Shown one piece after another: positions 5,931 through 13,486 of a stretch of 14,917 nucleotides of DNA; position 1 is the first letter of the stretch, and every line of letters starts with the position of its first letter. Made by a program: the position numbers and the translations under genes. This DNA comes from JAVVTQ01 sp036653595 (GTDB taxonomy: Bacteria; Bacillota; Clostridia; Oscillospirales; Ruminococcaceae). The stretch spans positions 1 through 14,917 of the forward strand of contig JAVVTQ010000037.1 of assembly GCA_036653595.1 (NCBI GenBank). Direction: 5' to 3'. The notes beneath the pieces were generated by a model. It did no database searches and was not told the origin of the DNA. It saw only the letters and a program-made list of their open reading frames with translations.

Positions 5931-8900
5931 TTATTTTCCCGCAGCCTTTCCGTCAAGGACGAGCTGCGCTTCTTCTATGCCGAGTCTCAGCAGCTTTGAC
6001 ACGCCCTCTTCTTGCATGGTCACGCCATACAGTATGTCAGCCGCCTCCATCGTGCCGCGGCGATGCGTGATTGCGATAATCTGCGTGTTCTTGCTGACGC
6101 GTTTTATGTAATCTGCAAAGCGCAGCACGTTGCTGTCATCTAATGCGCTGTCAATCTCATCGAGAATGCAAAACGGCGATGGATTAACGGCCAATATCGC
6201 AAAATAAAGTGCTATCGCAACGAGAGACTGCTCGCCTCCGGAGAGAGACGCCAGATTCTTTATCACCTTTCCGGGCGGCTGAACATCAAGCTCTATTCCG
6301 CTTTCCAGCACATCCGTTTCGTCGGTCAATGAAAGAGTTGCGCTTCCGCCACCGAAAAGCTCGACAAAGACCACGCGAAACCGATTGTTTATCTCGTTGA
6401 AGCTCTTTGTAAAGAGCACCGCCATCTCGCTTTCGAGGCTTTCTATCAGACGGATAAGCTCGGCTTTTGATCTCTCTATGTCGCCGACCTGAACAGTCAT
6501 AAATTTGTAGCGCTCGCTCACTTCTTTGAACTCGTCTATCGCCGCCACATTTACGCTGCCAAGCGCCTTTATTTTTGACCTTATCTGTCCAACCTGCTGC
6601 CGCAGCTCCGTTATCGATTCAAATTCCACGCAGAGCTTTTCCGCCTCTGTGCGCGTCAGCTCGTACTCCTCCCAAAGCCTTGAAATGTACTGGTCATAGT
6701 CCTTTTGCAGAGCCGTCTTGCGCTCTTCCAATCGCGCGATTTCGCTGCCTATCTCCTCGCGCTGCTTTGTCGCTCTGTCATATTCGGCGCGCGTATCAAG
6801 ACTCTCCTTTTGCAGCTCCTGCCTCGCCGAAACAGCATCGTCGATAGCGCGGCGTTTTGCGATTGTGTCGTTTTTTATGCGCTCCACCGCCGTGCGCCTG
6901 TCCTCTATCTGCTGCTCGCGCCGGAGATTTTCTTCCATTAGAGAATCAATCGCCGCGGATAGCTGTGAAAAGCGGTCCGTTGTCTCGCCGCCGCTTTTTT
7001 CAAGCGTCGAGATCGACTGCTGAAGACCTTCTATGTCCTTTTGCTGCTCCGCGCGCTTTATTCTTTGAGCGGACAACTCTTCGGAAAGCTCCCCGCTGCG
7101 CTTTAAGAAAGTTTCGGCGCCCTCGGAGAAGGAGGCGCGTTCAAGCTTGCCGCTCTCCTCTGTCAGCATGGCAATGGCGTCTTCGGCATTTGCAATCAGC
7201 GCGCGTTTTTCCGCGAGTTTTTTTGCAGTTGAGACAAGCTCTGCCTCTCCGTTTTCAATATTCTCTCTGAGTGTCGCAAGCTCTCCCAAATGTCTCTTTT
7301 GCTCTGACTCCGCGCGAATTTTATCCTCGTTGCACGTTATCAGCTCGCTCGAAAATGCCGTAACCTCTGCCTTGAGAGAGATTATTTCATTTTTTAGCTC
7401 CTGATGTTGTTTTCGTATCTCAACTGTCGCATTTCTCGCCGTCTCGGACTTTATGCGAAGCTCCTCAATCTCGTTTTTTCGACTGAAAACACCCGCTTGG
7501 CGCGAAATAAAGCCGCCGGTATATGAGCCGCCCGCGTTGACCACCTGTCCGTCCATGGTGACGATTCTGTATTTGTAGCTAATTCTGCGCGCAAGCGACG
7601 AGGCCGTGTCAAGATCCTGTGTCACAATTATTCTTCCTAGCAGGCTGCTTATTATGTCGGCATATCTTCTGTCACAGGTGACAAGCGTGCTCGCAAGGCC
7701 GACAACGCCCTCTGATGCAAGCTCCCTTTGCAAATCAAAAGAGCTTGGCTTGACCGTGTCAATCGGCAGAAAAGTCGCTCTGCCTGTCTTGCTGTCCTTT
7801 AGGAATGATATCGCGTCTCTTGCGGCGCGCTCATCCTCTACAACTATATTTTGTATCGACGCTCCGAGTGCGATTTCAATCGCCGTCTCGCAGCCCTTTT
7901 TTATCTCTATAAGTGACGCAACCGTCCCGACAATACCGCGCAGTCTTCGTTCCTTGGAGGCCTCGACAACGCGGCGCACACTTGGAAAAAAGCCCTCCAT
8001 CGACTTGTCAAGCTCTGTCAGCACAGACATTTTTTGCTCTGACTCGGCAATTGCCTTATCCTTTTGCTCCAGAGTGAGACAGAGTTTTTCAAACTCCTGT
8101 TCGCGCGCCGAAAGCTTCATCTCGAAGCCGCGTTTCTTGTTCTCCCTGTCCGCTATATCCGCGAGCAGAGCTTTCAGATATTCGTCATTTTTGCCATGCT
8201 CGGATTCTGACTGTGCGAGCCTGTCCGACAGCGCCCTGAGCTGCTGTGTGGTAATTTCCTCGTGCGCCTCGAGCGACTCCGCAGAGGATTGAGCCGACAC
8301 TATGGCAACCTTTTGCTCGGTCGCCTCATTTTTCAATTCGGAAAGTCGGTGCGCCGCCTCAGCACGGTTTTTGTCGCTGATTTCGCTGCTCTGTGCAAGC
8401 TTTAAAAGCTCGTCCTGCGAGCTTTTTATACGGCTGTCCAGAAGCTCTAGCTCGGCGAGCATTTCCGCGAGCATGGCCTTTTTCTTTTCGTTCTCGCTTT
8501 GCAGGGCATTCCCGCTCTCGGACAGCGCTCTCTTGTCTTCTGTCAGCTCCGCTATGCGCTCCTGCGAGTGGAGAATATCGTTTTGAAGCACGGCGATGCT
8601 GCTCTCAATTTCCGCCGCCTGCTCCGCGTAGGACACGATTTCCCTGTTGAAGCTCTCTATATTGGCGTTGTGCAAAAGGCCTTTTTCAAAGCTCTCCTCC
8701 ACGCTTTTATTCAAATCCGCCAACCGCTCTTCTATGCTTGAATAGTCATTTTTTGCAATGTTAACCTTGTCATCCTGCGTCCGCAAGCTGTCGCGTGCGC
8801 GCTCTATTGTGTTGCAGTAAAGCGTGATTTCCAGTTCCTTTTTCTGTTTTGACAGCTCCAGAAACTGCAATGCTTTTTCGCTTTGATGCATGAGCGGCTC

Positions 8901-9503
8901 AATGCGGCCCTCAAGCTCACCGATTATATCGCGAAGACGCTCCAGATTGTCCTCTGCGCCCTCAAGCTTTCTGACCGCCTCATTTTTGCGAAAGCGAAAT
9001 TTTGCAATTCCGGAGGCTTCCTCAAAAATTTCCCGACGCTCGGTGCTTTTTGCAGACACAACCTCGGCTATTTTGCCCTGCCCTATTATTGAGTAGCCGT
9101 CTCTTCCTAGCCCGGTGTCCATGAACATCTCGCGCACATCGCGCAGGCGCACCGTCGCGCCGTTGAGAACATATTCGCTGTCACCGCTTCTGTAATAACG
9201 GCGCGCTACGATTATCTCATCGGACGAATCTATGCGCTTGTCGGTGTTGTCAAGGCACAGCGAAACCTGCGCGAAGCCCATCGCCTTGCGCAGCTGTGTG
9301 CCCCCGAATATGACGTCCTCCATTTTATCGCCGCGCAGTGATTTTGTCGATTGCTCGCCCAAAACCCAGCGCACGGCATCGCTGATATTGCTCTTGCCCG
9401 AGCCATTTGGCCCGACAATCCCGGCAAATCCGTGGTCAAATGCTATCCTGGTCTTGTCGGGGAAGGACTTAAAGCCCTGAATCTCTATGTATTTTAGTTG
9501 CAA
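5931..9503 (-). CDS. smc: Chromosome segregation ATPase SMC
   Basis: SMC dimers with ScpA and ScpB extrude and align DNA loops to compact and separate chromosomes. The 1190-residue protein has the full layout: head N-lobe with Walker A GPNGSGKSN (31-39), coiled coil (about 165-500), hinge (about 505-665, ending near NAGGSYTGG), returning coiled coil (about 670-1010), and head C-lobe. That lobe holds the signature LSGGEQ (from 1087), Walker B FCILDEIDSALDD (about 1112-1124) and ITHRRGTMEAAD. The signature has Gln where Arg or Lys is common. I chose the TTG at 9503, not the in-frame TTG at 9521: AGGGG lies 7 nt before 9503, and the protein then begins MQLKYIEIQGFKSF as SMC proteins do. The radical SAM gene ends 22 nt upstream. 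scpA and scpB are not in the window. Confidence 0.97.
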   Translation of the reverse strand: MQLKYIEIQGFKSFPDKTRIAFDHGFAGIVGPNGSGKSNISDAVRWVLGEQSTKSLRGDKMEDVIFGGTQLRKAMGFAQVSLCLDNTDKRIDSSDEIIVARRYYRSGDSEYVLNGATVRLRDVREMFMDTGLGRDGYSIIGQGKIAEVVSAKSTERREIFEEASGIAKFRFRKNEAVRKLEGAEDNLERLRDIIGELEGRIEPLMHQSEKALQFLELSKQKKELEITLYCNTIERARDSLRTQDDKVNIAKNDYSSIEERLADLNKSVEESFEKGLLHNANIESFNREIVSYAEQAAEIESSIAVLQNDILHSQERIAELTEDKRALSESGNALQSENEKKKAMLAEMLAELELLDSRIKSSQDELLKLAQSSEISDKNRAEAAHRLSELKNEATEQKVAIVSAQSSAESLEAHEEITTQQLRALSDRLAQSESEHGKNDEYLKALLADIADRENKKRGFEMKLSAREQEFEKLCLTLEQKDKAIAESEQKMSVLTELDKSMEGFFPSVRRVVEASKERRLRGIVGTVASLIEIKKGCETAIEIALGASIQNIVVEDERAARDAISFLKDSKTGRATFLPIDTVKPSSFDLQRELASEGVVGLASTLVTCDRRYADIISSLLGRIIVTQDLDTASSLARRISYKYRIVTMDGQVVNAGGSYTGGFISRQAGVFSRKNEIEELRIKSETARNATVEIRKQHQELKNEIISLKAEVTAFSSELITCNEDKIRAESEQKRHLGELATLRENIENGEAELVSTAKKLAEKRALIANAEDAIAMLTEESGKLERASFSEGAETFLKRSGELSEELSAQRIKRAEQQKDIEGLQQSISTLEKSGGETTDRFSQLSAAIDSLMEENLRREQQIEDRRTAVERIKNDTIAKRRAIDDAVSARQELQKESLDTRAEYDRATKQREEIGSEIARLEERKTALQKDYDQYISRLWEEYELTRTEAEKLCVEFESITELRQQVGQIRSKIKALGSVNVAAIDEFKEVSERYKFMTVQVGDIERSKAELIRLIESLESEMAVLFTKSFNEINNRFRVVFVELFGGGSATLSLTDETDVLESGIELDVQPPGKVIKNLASLSGGEQSLVAIALYFAILAVNPSPFCILDEIDSALDDSNVLRFADYIKRVSKNTQIIAITHRRGTMEAADILYGVTMQEEGVSKLLRLGIEEAQLVLDGKAAGK

Positions 9504-9510
9504 ATGTATT

Positions 9511-9515
9511 CCCCT
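9511..9515 (-). promoter_or_regulatory. Ribosome-binding site of smc
   Basis: AGGGG is read on the minus strand 7 nt before the TTG at 9503. If the upstream TTG at 9521 were used, this site would lie inside the reading frame, so it decides the start. Confidence 0.7.
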
Positions 9516-9525
9516 TTGCAAAAGT

Positions 9526-10518
9526 TTAACGTTTTAAATACGGCTTATCGGCATCTGTCTCTTCAATTTTAACACAAATTCCGCGTTTGAGGAAATAATT
9601 GATATTTGATTTTTTCTGTCCTTGTGCTTTACTCATAAATCCGCGCGGCACGCAGACTGTGCAGTTTCCCTCGCCTTGATTTTCGAGCAGCTTTTCAAGC
9701 TCATCTCTCATAATCCTTGCGCGGCAAAGCTCGCCAAATGCCGGATGAAAAGGGCCGCTCACCAGACTTTTTTGAAGCGACTCGTCAGAATGAAGACCTG
9801 CGCGAAGCACTGTTATGTTCTCTTTTTCAAACATAGCAATGAGCCGTGCCGTTATTTCGACCGCTCTGTCGAGTGAAAGAGGCGTGTATTTGCCGGCGCG
9901 GTAAATGTCGCAAAGCTCTGTGTTTTCGACGACGAGCGTAGGATAAATGCGCACACAGTCGGGTTTTATCGCAATAAAGCTCCGAGCCGTTTCCAACGCA
10001 CCTTTTTCGCTGTCTGTTTCGCCCAGCATTCCGACCATCATCTGCAACCCCAAGGAAATACCCGCCTGCTTTATCATTTCAGAGGCACTTATGACGTCCT
10101 GCGCAGAGTGCCCGCGCTTATTTGCGGCGAGAACGTCATCGCACATGCTCTGTGCACCCAGCTCTATTGAGGTTACTTTAAAGCGCTTTAAATCGTCGAG
10201 TATTTCATCGTCTATTGCGTCGGGGCGTGTGGACAGCCTGATTCCCACAGCACGCCCATTTTCGACAAAAGGAAGTGCGGCTCGCAGCAACGAGTCCATA
10301 AGCTCTCTCTCGATGGCGGTGAAGCTGCCTCCGAAAAAGGCAATTTCCGTATCCGCTCCATTCTTGCTCTTTGGCAAAAAGCGCTCGCAAAGCTCCGTCA
10401 CTTCTCGCGGGGTCGGTGTTTTGTCGGCGCCCGATATCCTAATTTGATTGCAGAAAACGCACCTGTTCGTGCAGCCGTTGTGCGGGACGAAAATTGAAAG
10501 ATTTGCGTGCTTTCCCAT
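9526..10518 (-). CDS. Elp3-like radical SAM protein of unknown substrate
   Basis: This 330-residue protein is a radical SAM enzyme. Cys16, Cys20 and Cys23 (in GCTNRCVFCNQ) would hold the 4Fe-4S cluster that cleaves S-adenosylmethionine, and FFGGSF (61-66) is the SAM-contact GGE-type motif. Later segments, IELGAQSM, NKRGHSAQDV, QMMVGMLGETD and RIYPTLVVENTELCDIY, resemble the catalytic half of Elp3. There is no room for the acetyltransferase domain that Elp3 uses to modify wobble uridine. Related proteins sit between rnc and smc in many Clostridia and are often labelled Elp3- or HemN-like; I know of no assigned reaction. The ATG at 10518 overlaps the rnc stop by 1 nt, with GGGG 5 nt before it. 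A GTG one codon upstream is less well placed. A role in RNA modification is only an inference from similarity and neighbours. Confidence 0.88.
   Translation of the reverse strand: MGKHANLSIFVPHNGCTNRCVFCNQIRISGADKTPTPREVTELCERFLPKSKNGADTEIAFFGGSFTAIERELMDSLLRAALPFVENGRAVGIRLSTRPDAIDDEILDDLKRFKVTSIELGAQSMCDDVLAANKRGHSAQDVISASEMIKQAGISLGLQMMVGMLGETDSEKGALETARSFIAIKPDCVRIYPTLVVENTELCDIYRAGKYTPLSLDRAVEITARLIAMFEKENITVLRAGLHSDESLQKSLVSGPFHPAFGELCRARIMRDELEKLLENQGEGNCTVCVPRGFMSKAQGQKKSNINYFLKRGICVKIEETDADKPYLKR
10177..10192. repeat. 16-bp perfect palindrome inside the radical SAM gene
   Basis: TTTAAAGCGCTTTAAA is self-complementary and lies in codons for a Leu-Lys-Arg-Phe-Lys stretch. One palindrome of this length is not very unlikely by chance in a window of this size, so no function is claimed. 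Confidence 0.5.
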
Positions 10519-11189
10519 CACAACCCCATGAGGGCCAAGGCCTCCTGCGCGGCGTTTTGCTCCGCCTGTTTTTTACTTCTGCCCGTCCCGGAGCCTATGA
10601 CATTGCTGTTGAGGTGTACCTCGACGGTGAAGGACTTGTCGTGGTCGGGGCCGTCTTCCGAGACGACGACATAGCGCACACGCTCCTCCGGATTCTTTTG
10701 TATGATTTCCTGAAGCTCTGTTTTGTAGTCGCGCGCGCTCTCAAGCTCCTTTTCCTGCCTGATGATAAACCTCATGACAAAAGCCCGTGCGCTGTCCATC
10801 CCGCCGTCGAGATAAATTGCGGCAATGACGGCCTCGCAGCAGTCCGCAAGAATTGACGGGCGCTCGCCGCCTTTGTTTTTAAGCTCGCCCTTTCCCAGCA
10901 TGAGGCTGTCGCCCAAATTCAGCTCGGCTGCCACCTTTGCAAGTGTGCCCTCGCAGACAAGATTGGCTCTCTCCCGTGTCAGTTCTCCCTCGTCCGTGTC
11001 CGGATATTTTTTGAATATATAATCCGAAACGGCGATTGAAAGCACCGAGTCTCCGAGAAATTCCAGTCTCTCATTGCAGCGCATTTTGCTTCTTCCGTGC
11101 TCATTTGCGAAGCTGGAATGTGTGAGCGCCTCCTTGAGCAGCGCCAAATCCTTGAAGGAATATCCTATTTTTTTTTCAAGTTCGGTCAT
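10518..11189 (-). CDS. rnc: Ribonuclease III
   Basis: RNase III cuts double-stranded RNA, processing the rRNA precursor and many mRNAs. The 223-residue protein has the catalytic domain first, with the signature NERLEFLGD (39-47; metal-binding Glu43 and Asp47) and ADCCEAVIAAIYLDGG (115-130; Asp116, Glu119). A double-stranded RNA-binding domain follows (about 153-222), opening DYKTELQEI and ending GRSKKQAEQNAAQEAL. Length and residues are those of an active enzyme. The ATG at 11189 has AGAGGAA upstream in the last plsX codons, 4 nt after the plsX stop. Codons 5-8 contain nine As in a row; losing one would bring TAG into frame right after the run. The acpP gene that often precedes rnc is missing. 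Confidence 0.97.
   Translation of the reverse strand: MTELEKKIGYSFKDLALLKEALTHSSFANEHGRSKMRCNERLEFLGDSVLSIAVSDYIFKKYPDTDEGELTRERANLVCEGTLAKVAAELNLGDSLMLGKGELKNKGGERPSILADCCEAVIAAIYLDGGMDSARAFVMRFIIRQEKELESARDYKTELQEIIQKNPEERVRYVVVSEDGPDHDKSFTVEVHLNSNVIGSGTGRSKKQAEQNAAQEALALMGL
11168..11176 (-). repeat. Nine-A homopolymer at the start of rnc
   Basis: Nine consecutive As on the coding strand cover codons 5-8 of rnc (Glu-Lys-Lys-Ile). A -1 slip would give GAA AAA AAA TAG. A +1 slip would run about thirty codons before TGA. It is the longest A run noticed in the window. Confidence 0.85.
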
Positions 11190-11193
11190 TTTT

Positions 11194-12192
11194 TTATTCC
11201 TCTGCCTTTGCGAAAGATGCCGCTATTTCTTCGTTTACACCGGTTTCACTCCACACGATGGCCTGCCTGACTGCATTTTTGACAGCCTCGGCATTGGAGC
11301 TGCCGTGAGCCTTGACCACAGCTTTTTTGAGCCCGATTATCGGTGCGCCGCCGTATTTCGAATAGTCCATGCTGTTTTTGAACTCGCGCATTGCCGGTTT
11401 CAGCACAGCTGCGCAGAGCTTTGTCTTTAGGCTGCTCATAAATACGCCTTTTAACCGCACAAATATCGCGCTGCCCATGCCCTCTATCGTCTTGAGCACT
11501 ATATTTCCCGTAAAGCCGTCCGCGACGGCGACATCGCAGCCGCCCGTCGGGATATCGCGCCCCTCAACATTTCCGACAAAGTTTATTTCGCCGTTTGTCT
11601 TAAGCAGCCTATATGCCTCGACTTGCAGCGGTGTTCCCTTCGTGTCCTCAGAGCCGTTATTTATAAGTCCGACGCGCGGGCTTTTGACATGCATCACATT
11701 TTTCATATAAATCGAGCCCATCGCGCCGAACTGCTCGAGCATTTCGGGACGGCACTCGGTGTTTGCGCCGCAGTCTATCAGCAGAAACGAGCCCGTCTGA
11801 TTTGGTATGACGGCGCACAGCGACGGGCGCTTCACACCTTTTATCCTCTTGACAATCATAGTCGCGCCCATGAGCAGCGCACCGGTCGGGCCCGCACTCA
11901 CAAAGGCGTCTGCTTTTTCGTCGGCGAGCATCTGAAGCCCCACCGCCATAGAGCTGTCCGCTTTCTGCTTGAGCACCAGCTTTGCGTCGTCGTGCATTTC
12001 CATGACCGACTCTGCTTGTGCTATTTCTATTCCGACAATCGATATGCCGTTGTCAGCGGCGCAGCTCTCGATTTTCTCGCGGTTGCCCGTCAGGCAAATC
12101 TCTGCGCCATACTCCGCCCTCGCCGCCGCGGCTCCTTTAATCACCTCGAGCGGTGCGTTGTCGCCTCCGAAAGCGTCAATCACTATTTTCAT
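11194..12192 (-). CDS. plsX: Phosphate acyltransferase PlsX
   Basis: PlsX makes acyl-phosphate from acyl-ACP, the acyl donor for PlsY in the first step of phospholipid synthesis; it is a peripheral membrane enzyme. The 332-residue protein shows DAFGGDNAP (6-14), SAGPTGALLMGA (99-110), LLIDCGANTE (137-146), GLINNGSEDTKG (175-186), GNVEGRDI (207-214), DGFTGN (225-230), YGGAPIIGLK (280-289) and AHGSSN (295-300). The usual DAMGGD reads DAFGGD, and the Asn or Ser common in SAG-N/S-TGAL is Pro102; neither clearly breaks function. The ATG at 12192 has GGAGG 9 nt upstream, inside the end of trmFO, which it overlaps by 17 nt. rnc follows after 4 nt with no fab gene or acpP between. A possible antisense promoter lies at 11684-11711. 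Confidence 0.96.
   Translation of the reverse strand: MKIVIDAFGGDNAPLEVIKGAAAARAEYGAEICLTGNREKIESCAADNGISIVGIEIAQAESVMEMHDDAKLVLKQKADSSMAVGLQMLADEKADAFVSAGPTGALLMGATMIVKRIKGVKRPSLCAVIPNQTGSFLLIDCGANTECRPEMLEQFGAMGSIYMKNVMHVKSPRVGLINNGSEDTKGTPLQVEAYRLLKTNGEINFVGNVEGRDIPTGGCDVAVADGFTGNIVLKTIEGMGSAIFVRLKGVFMSSLKTKLCAAVLKPAMREFKNSMDYSKYGGAPIIGLKKAVVKAHGSSNAEAVKNAVRQAIVWSETGVNEEIAASFAKAEE
11684..11711 (+). promoter_or_regulatory. Possible antisense promoter within plsX
   Basis: On the plus strand, a perfect TTGACA (11684-11689) is followed after 16 nt by TATAAA (11706-11711). This fits a sigma-A promoter that would start near 11718 and read against the 5' part of plsX. The same bases code for part of PlsX, so chance is a real alternative, and no downstream plus-strand gene or terminator was seen. 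Confidence 0.3.
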
Positions 12193-13486
12193 TTAAATAT
12201 GCCTCCGTTTCAAGCAGCGCCCTGTTTGCAAGCGCTTCATATTTCAGTCTTTTGTCCCGTATCTGCTCGCCTAACGGCGGCAGTATGCCCATATTTGCTC
12301 CCAGCGGCTGAAAGTCCTTGTTCTCCGCCGTTATATATCTCAGCAGCGCACCGCACATCGAGCTTTTTGGCGGAAGCGCGCTCACTTTTCCTTTTAGCCT
12401 GTCAAGGAGAAATCTGGCCGCGAGAATTCCGCAAGCCGCGCTCTCCATATATCCCTCGAAGCCCGTCAGCTGTCCCGCAATAAATACATTCTCATGTGTG
12501 CGGAGGTTCAGCGTCGGCAGCAGCACCTTTGGCGAGTTTAAAAAGCTGTTGCGATGCATCACGCCATAGCGGACAAACTCGGCATTCTCCAGGCCGGGGA
12601 TGAGAGAAAACACTCGCTTTTGCTCAGGGAAAGTCAAATTCGTCTGAAATCCCACGATGTTATACATCGTGCCCTCTTCATTCTCCCTGCGAAGCTGAAC
12701 AGCTGCCCATGGCCTGTGGCCTGTCTGCGGGTTGACCAGCCCGACCGGTTTCATCGGGCCATAGCGCACGCTCTCGATTCCGCGCTGTGCTAGGCGCTCT
12801 ATCGGCATACAGCCCTCATATACTCTTTTTTCTTCGTCAAAGCTGTGAAGCTGCGCCGTCTTCGCGGCGACAAGCTCCCCCCAAAAATGCTCATATCCGG
12901 CCTTGTCAAAGAAGCAGTTGAGATAGTCGTCTGTGCCCTTGCCATAACGACAAGCGGCGCTCACACGCTCCATATCGATGCTCCCCGCACTGACAATCGG
13001 CGCCGCCGCATCATAAAATGACAGCGCTTTTTCTCCACACAGCTCGCAAAGCCGCACTGCAAGCTCCCCGTCGGTGAGCGGACCCGTGGCAACTATGACC
13101 GGAGACGAATCGTCTATTTCGGCCGCTTGTTCGGCGACGATGTTGATATTTTTGTTGCTTTTAATACACTTTGTAATATAGTCTGAAAAAATCAGCCTAT
13201 CGACTGCAAGCGCTCCGCCGGCAGCGACTGCACAAATGTCGGCAGCTTCAAGCGAAAGCGAGCCCATGAGCCGCATCTCGGCTTTGAGCAAGCCCGCGGC
13301 ACTTGATGTCGATGAGGATTTCAAAGAGTTGGAGCACACAAGCTCGGCAAAGGAATCGAGCTTGTGTGCTGCCGATTTTCTATTTGGCTTTTGCTCTATA
13401 AGCGTCACAAGCACACCGTTATTTGCAAGTGTGTTCGCCGCTTCGCAGCCTGCCAGCCCTGCGCCAATAACGGTTGCTGATGTCAT
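12176..13486 (-). CDS. trmFO: Folate/FAD-dependent tRNA (uracil-54-C5)-methyltransferase TrmFO
   Basis: TrmFO makes ribothymidine at position 54 of the tRNA T loop, taking the methyl group from methylenetetrahydrofolate with FADH2. The 436-residue protein starts with the FAD-binding motif VIGAGLAGCEAA (6-17). It carries Cys51 in ELVCSNSLKS and Cys226 in EGCMPIE, matching the two cysteines described as important in the Bacillus enzyme (53 and 226). Other landmarks are ATGPLTDGELA, YGPMKPVGLVNPQTG, VGFQTNLTFPEQ and QLTGFEGYMESAACG. The frame is open 113 codons further upstream, but that part is only another frame of topA. The ATG at 13486 overlaps the topA stop by 4 nt (ATGA), with AAGGA 9 nt before it. 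Codons 39-52 hold a strong stem-loop. The 3' end overlaps plsX by 17 nt. Confidence 0.97.
   Translation of the reverse strand: MTSATVIGAGLAGCEAANTLANNGVLVTLIEQKPNRKSAAHKLDSFAELVCSNSLKSSSTSSAAGLLKAEMRLMGSLSLEAADICAVAAGGALAVDRLIFSDYITKCIKSNKNINIVAEQAAEIDDSSPVIVATGPLTDGELAVRLCELCGEKALSFYDAAAPIVSAGSIDMERVSAACRYGKGTDDYLNCFFDKAGYEHFWGELVAAKTAQLHSFDEEKRVYEGCMPIERLAQRGIESVRYGPMKPVGLVNPQTGHRPWAAVQLRRENEEGTMYNIVGFQTNLTFPEQKRVFSLIPGLENAEFVRYGVMHRNSFLNSPKVLLPTLNLRTHENVFIAGQLTGFEGYMESAACGILAARFLLDRLKGKVSALPPKSSMCGALLRYITAENKDFQPLGANMGILPPLGEQIRDKRLKYEALANRALLETEAYLNENSD
13333..13370 (-). repeat. Strong stem-loop within trmFO (14-bp perfect arms)
   Basis: The arm AGCACACAAGCTCG (13333-13346) is repeated in exact inverse at 13357-13370, with a 10-nt loop. 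On the minus-strand mRNA it spans nt 117-154 of trmFO, codons 39-52, ending at Cys51. No U tract follows on the minus strand, so it is not a standard terminator in that direction. On the plus strand TTTT comes about 5 nt after the stem, too far for a standard one. Confidence 0.85.

Noticed and set aside
7606..8292. Plus-strand open frame of 228 codons, rich in serine, opposite smc
   Set aside because: It is the complement of a coiled-coil coding stretch rich in Glu, Lys and Ala codons. It has no recognisable domain, and smc is certain on the other strand.
8922..8927. TATAAT on the minus strand in smc as a promoter
   Set aside because: The -10 match is perfect, but no usable -35 hexamer is found at 16-18 nt.
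9504..9521. Earlier in-frame TTG start of smc at 9521
   Set aside because: The ribosome-binding site AGGGG would lie inside the gene, and SMC proteins begin close to the residues encoded at 9503.
11623..12483. Plus-strand open frame of 286 codons opposite plsX and trmFO
   Set aside because: It crosses two firmly identified genes and shows no domain. The possible promoter at 11684 lies inside it, so it would not even drive this start.
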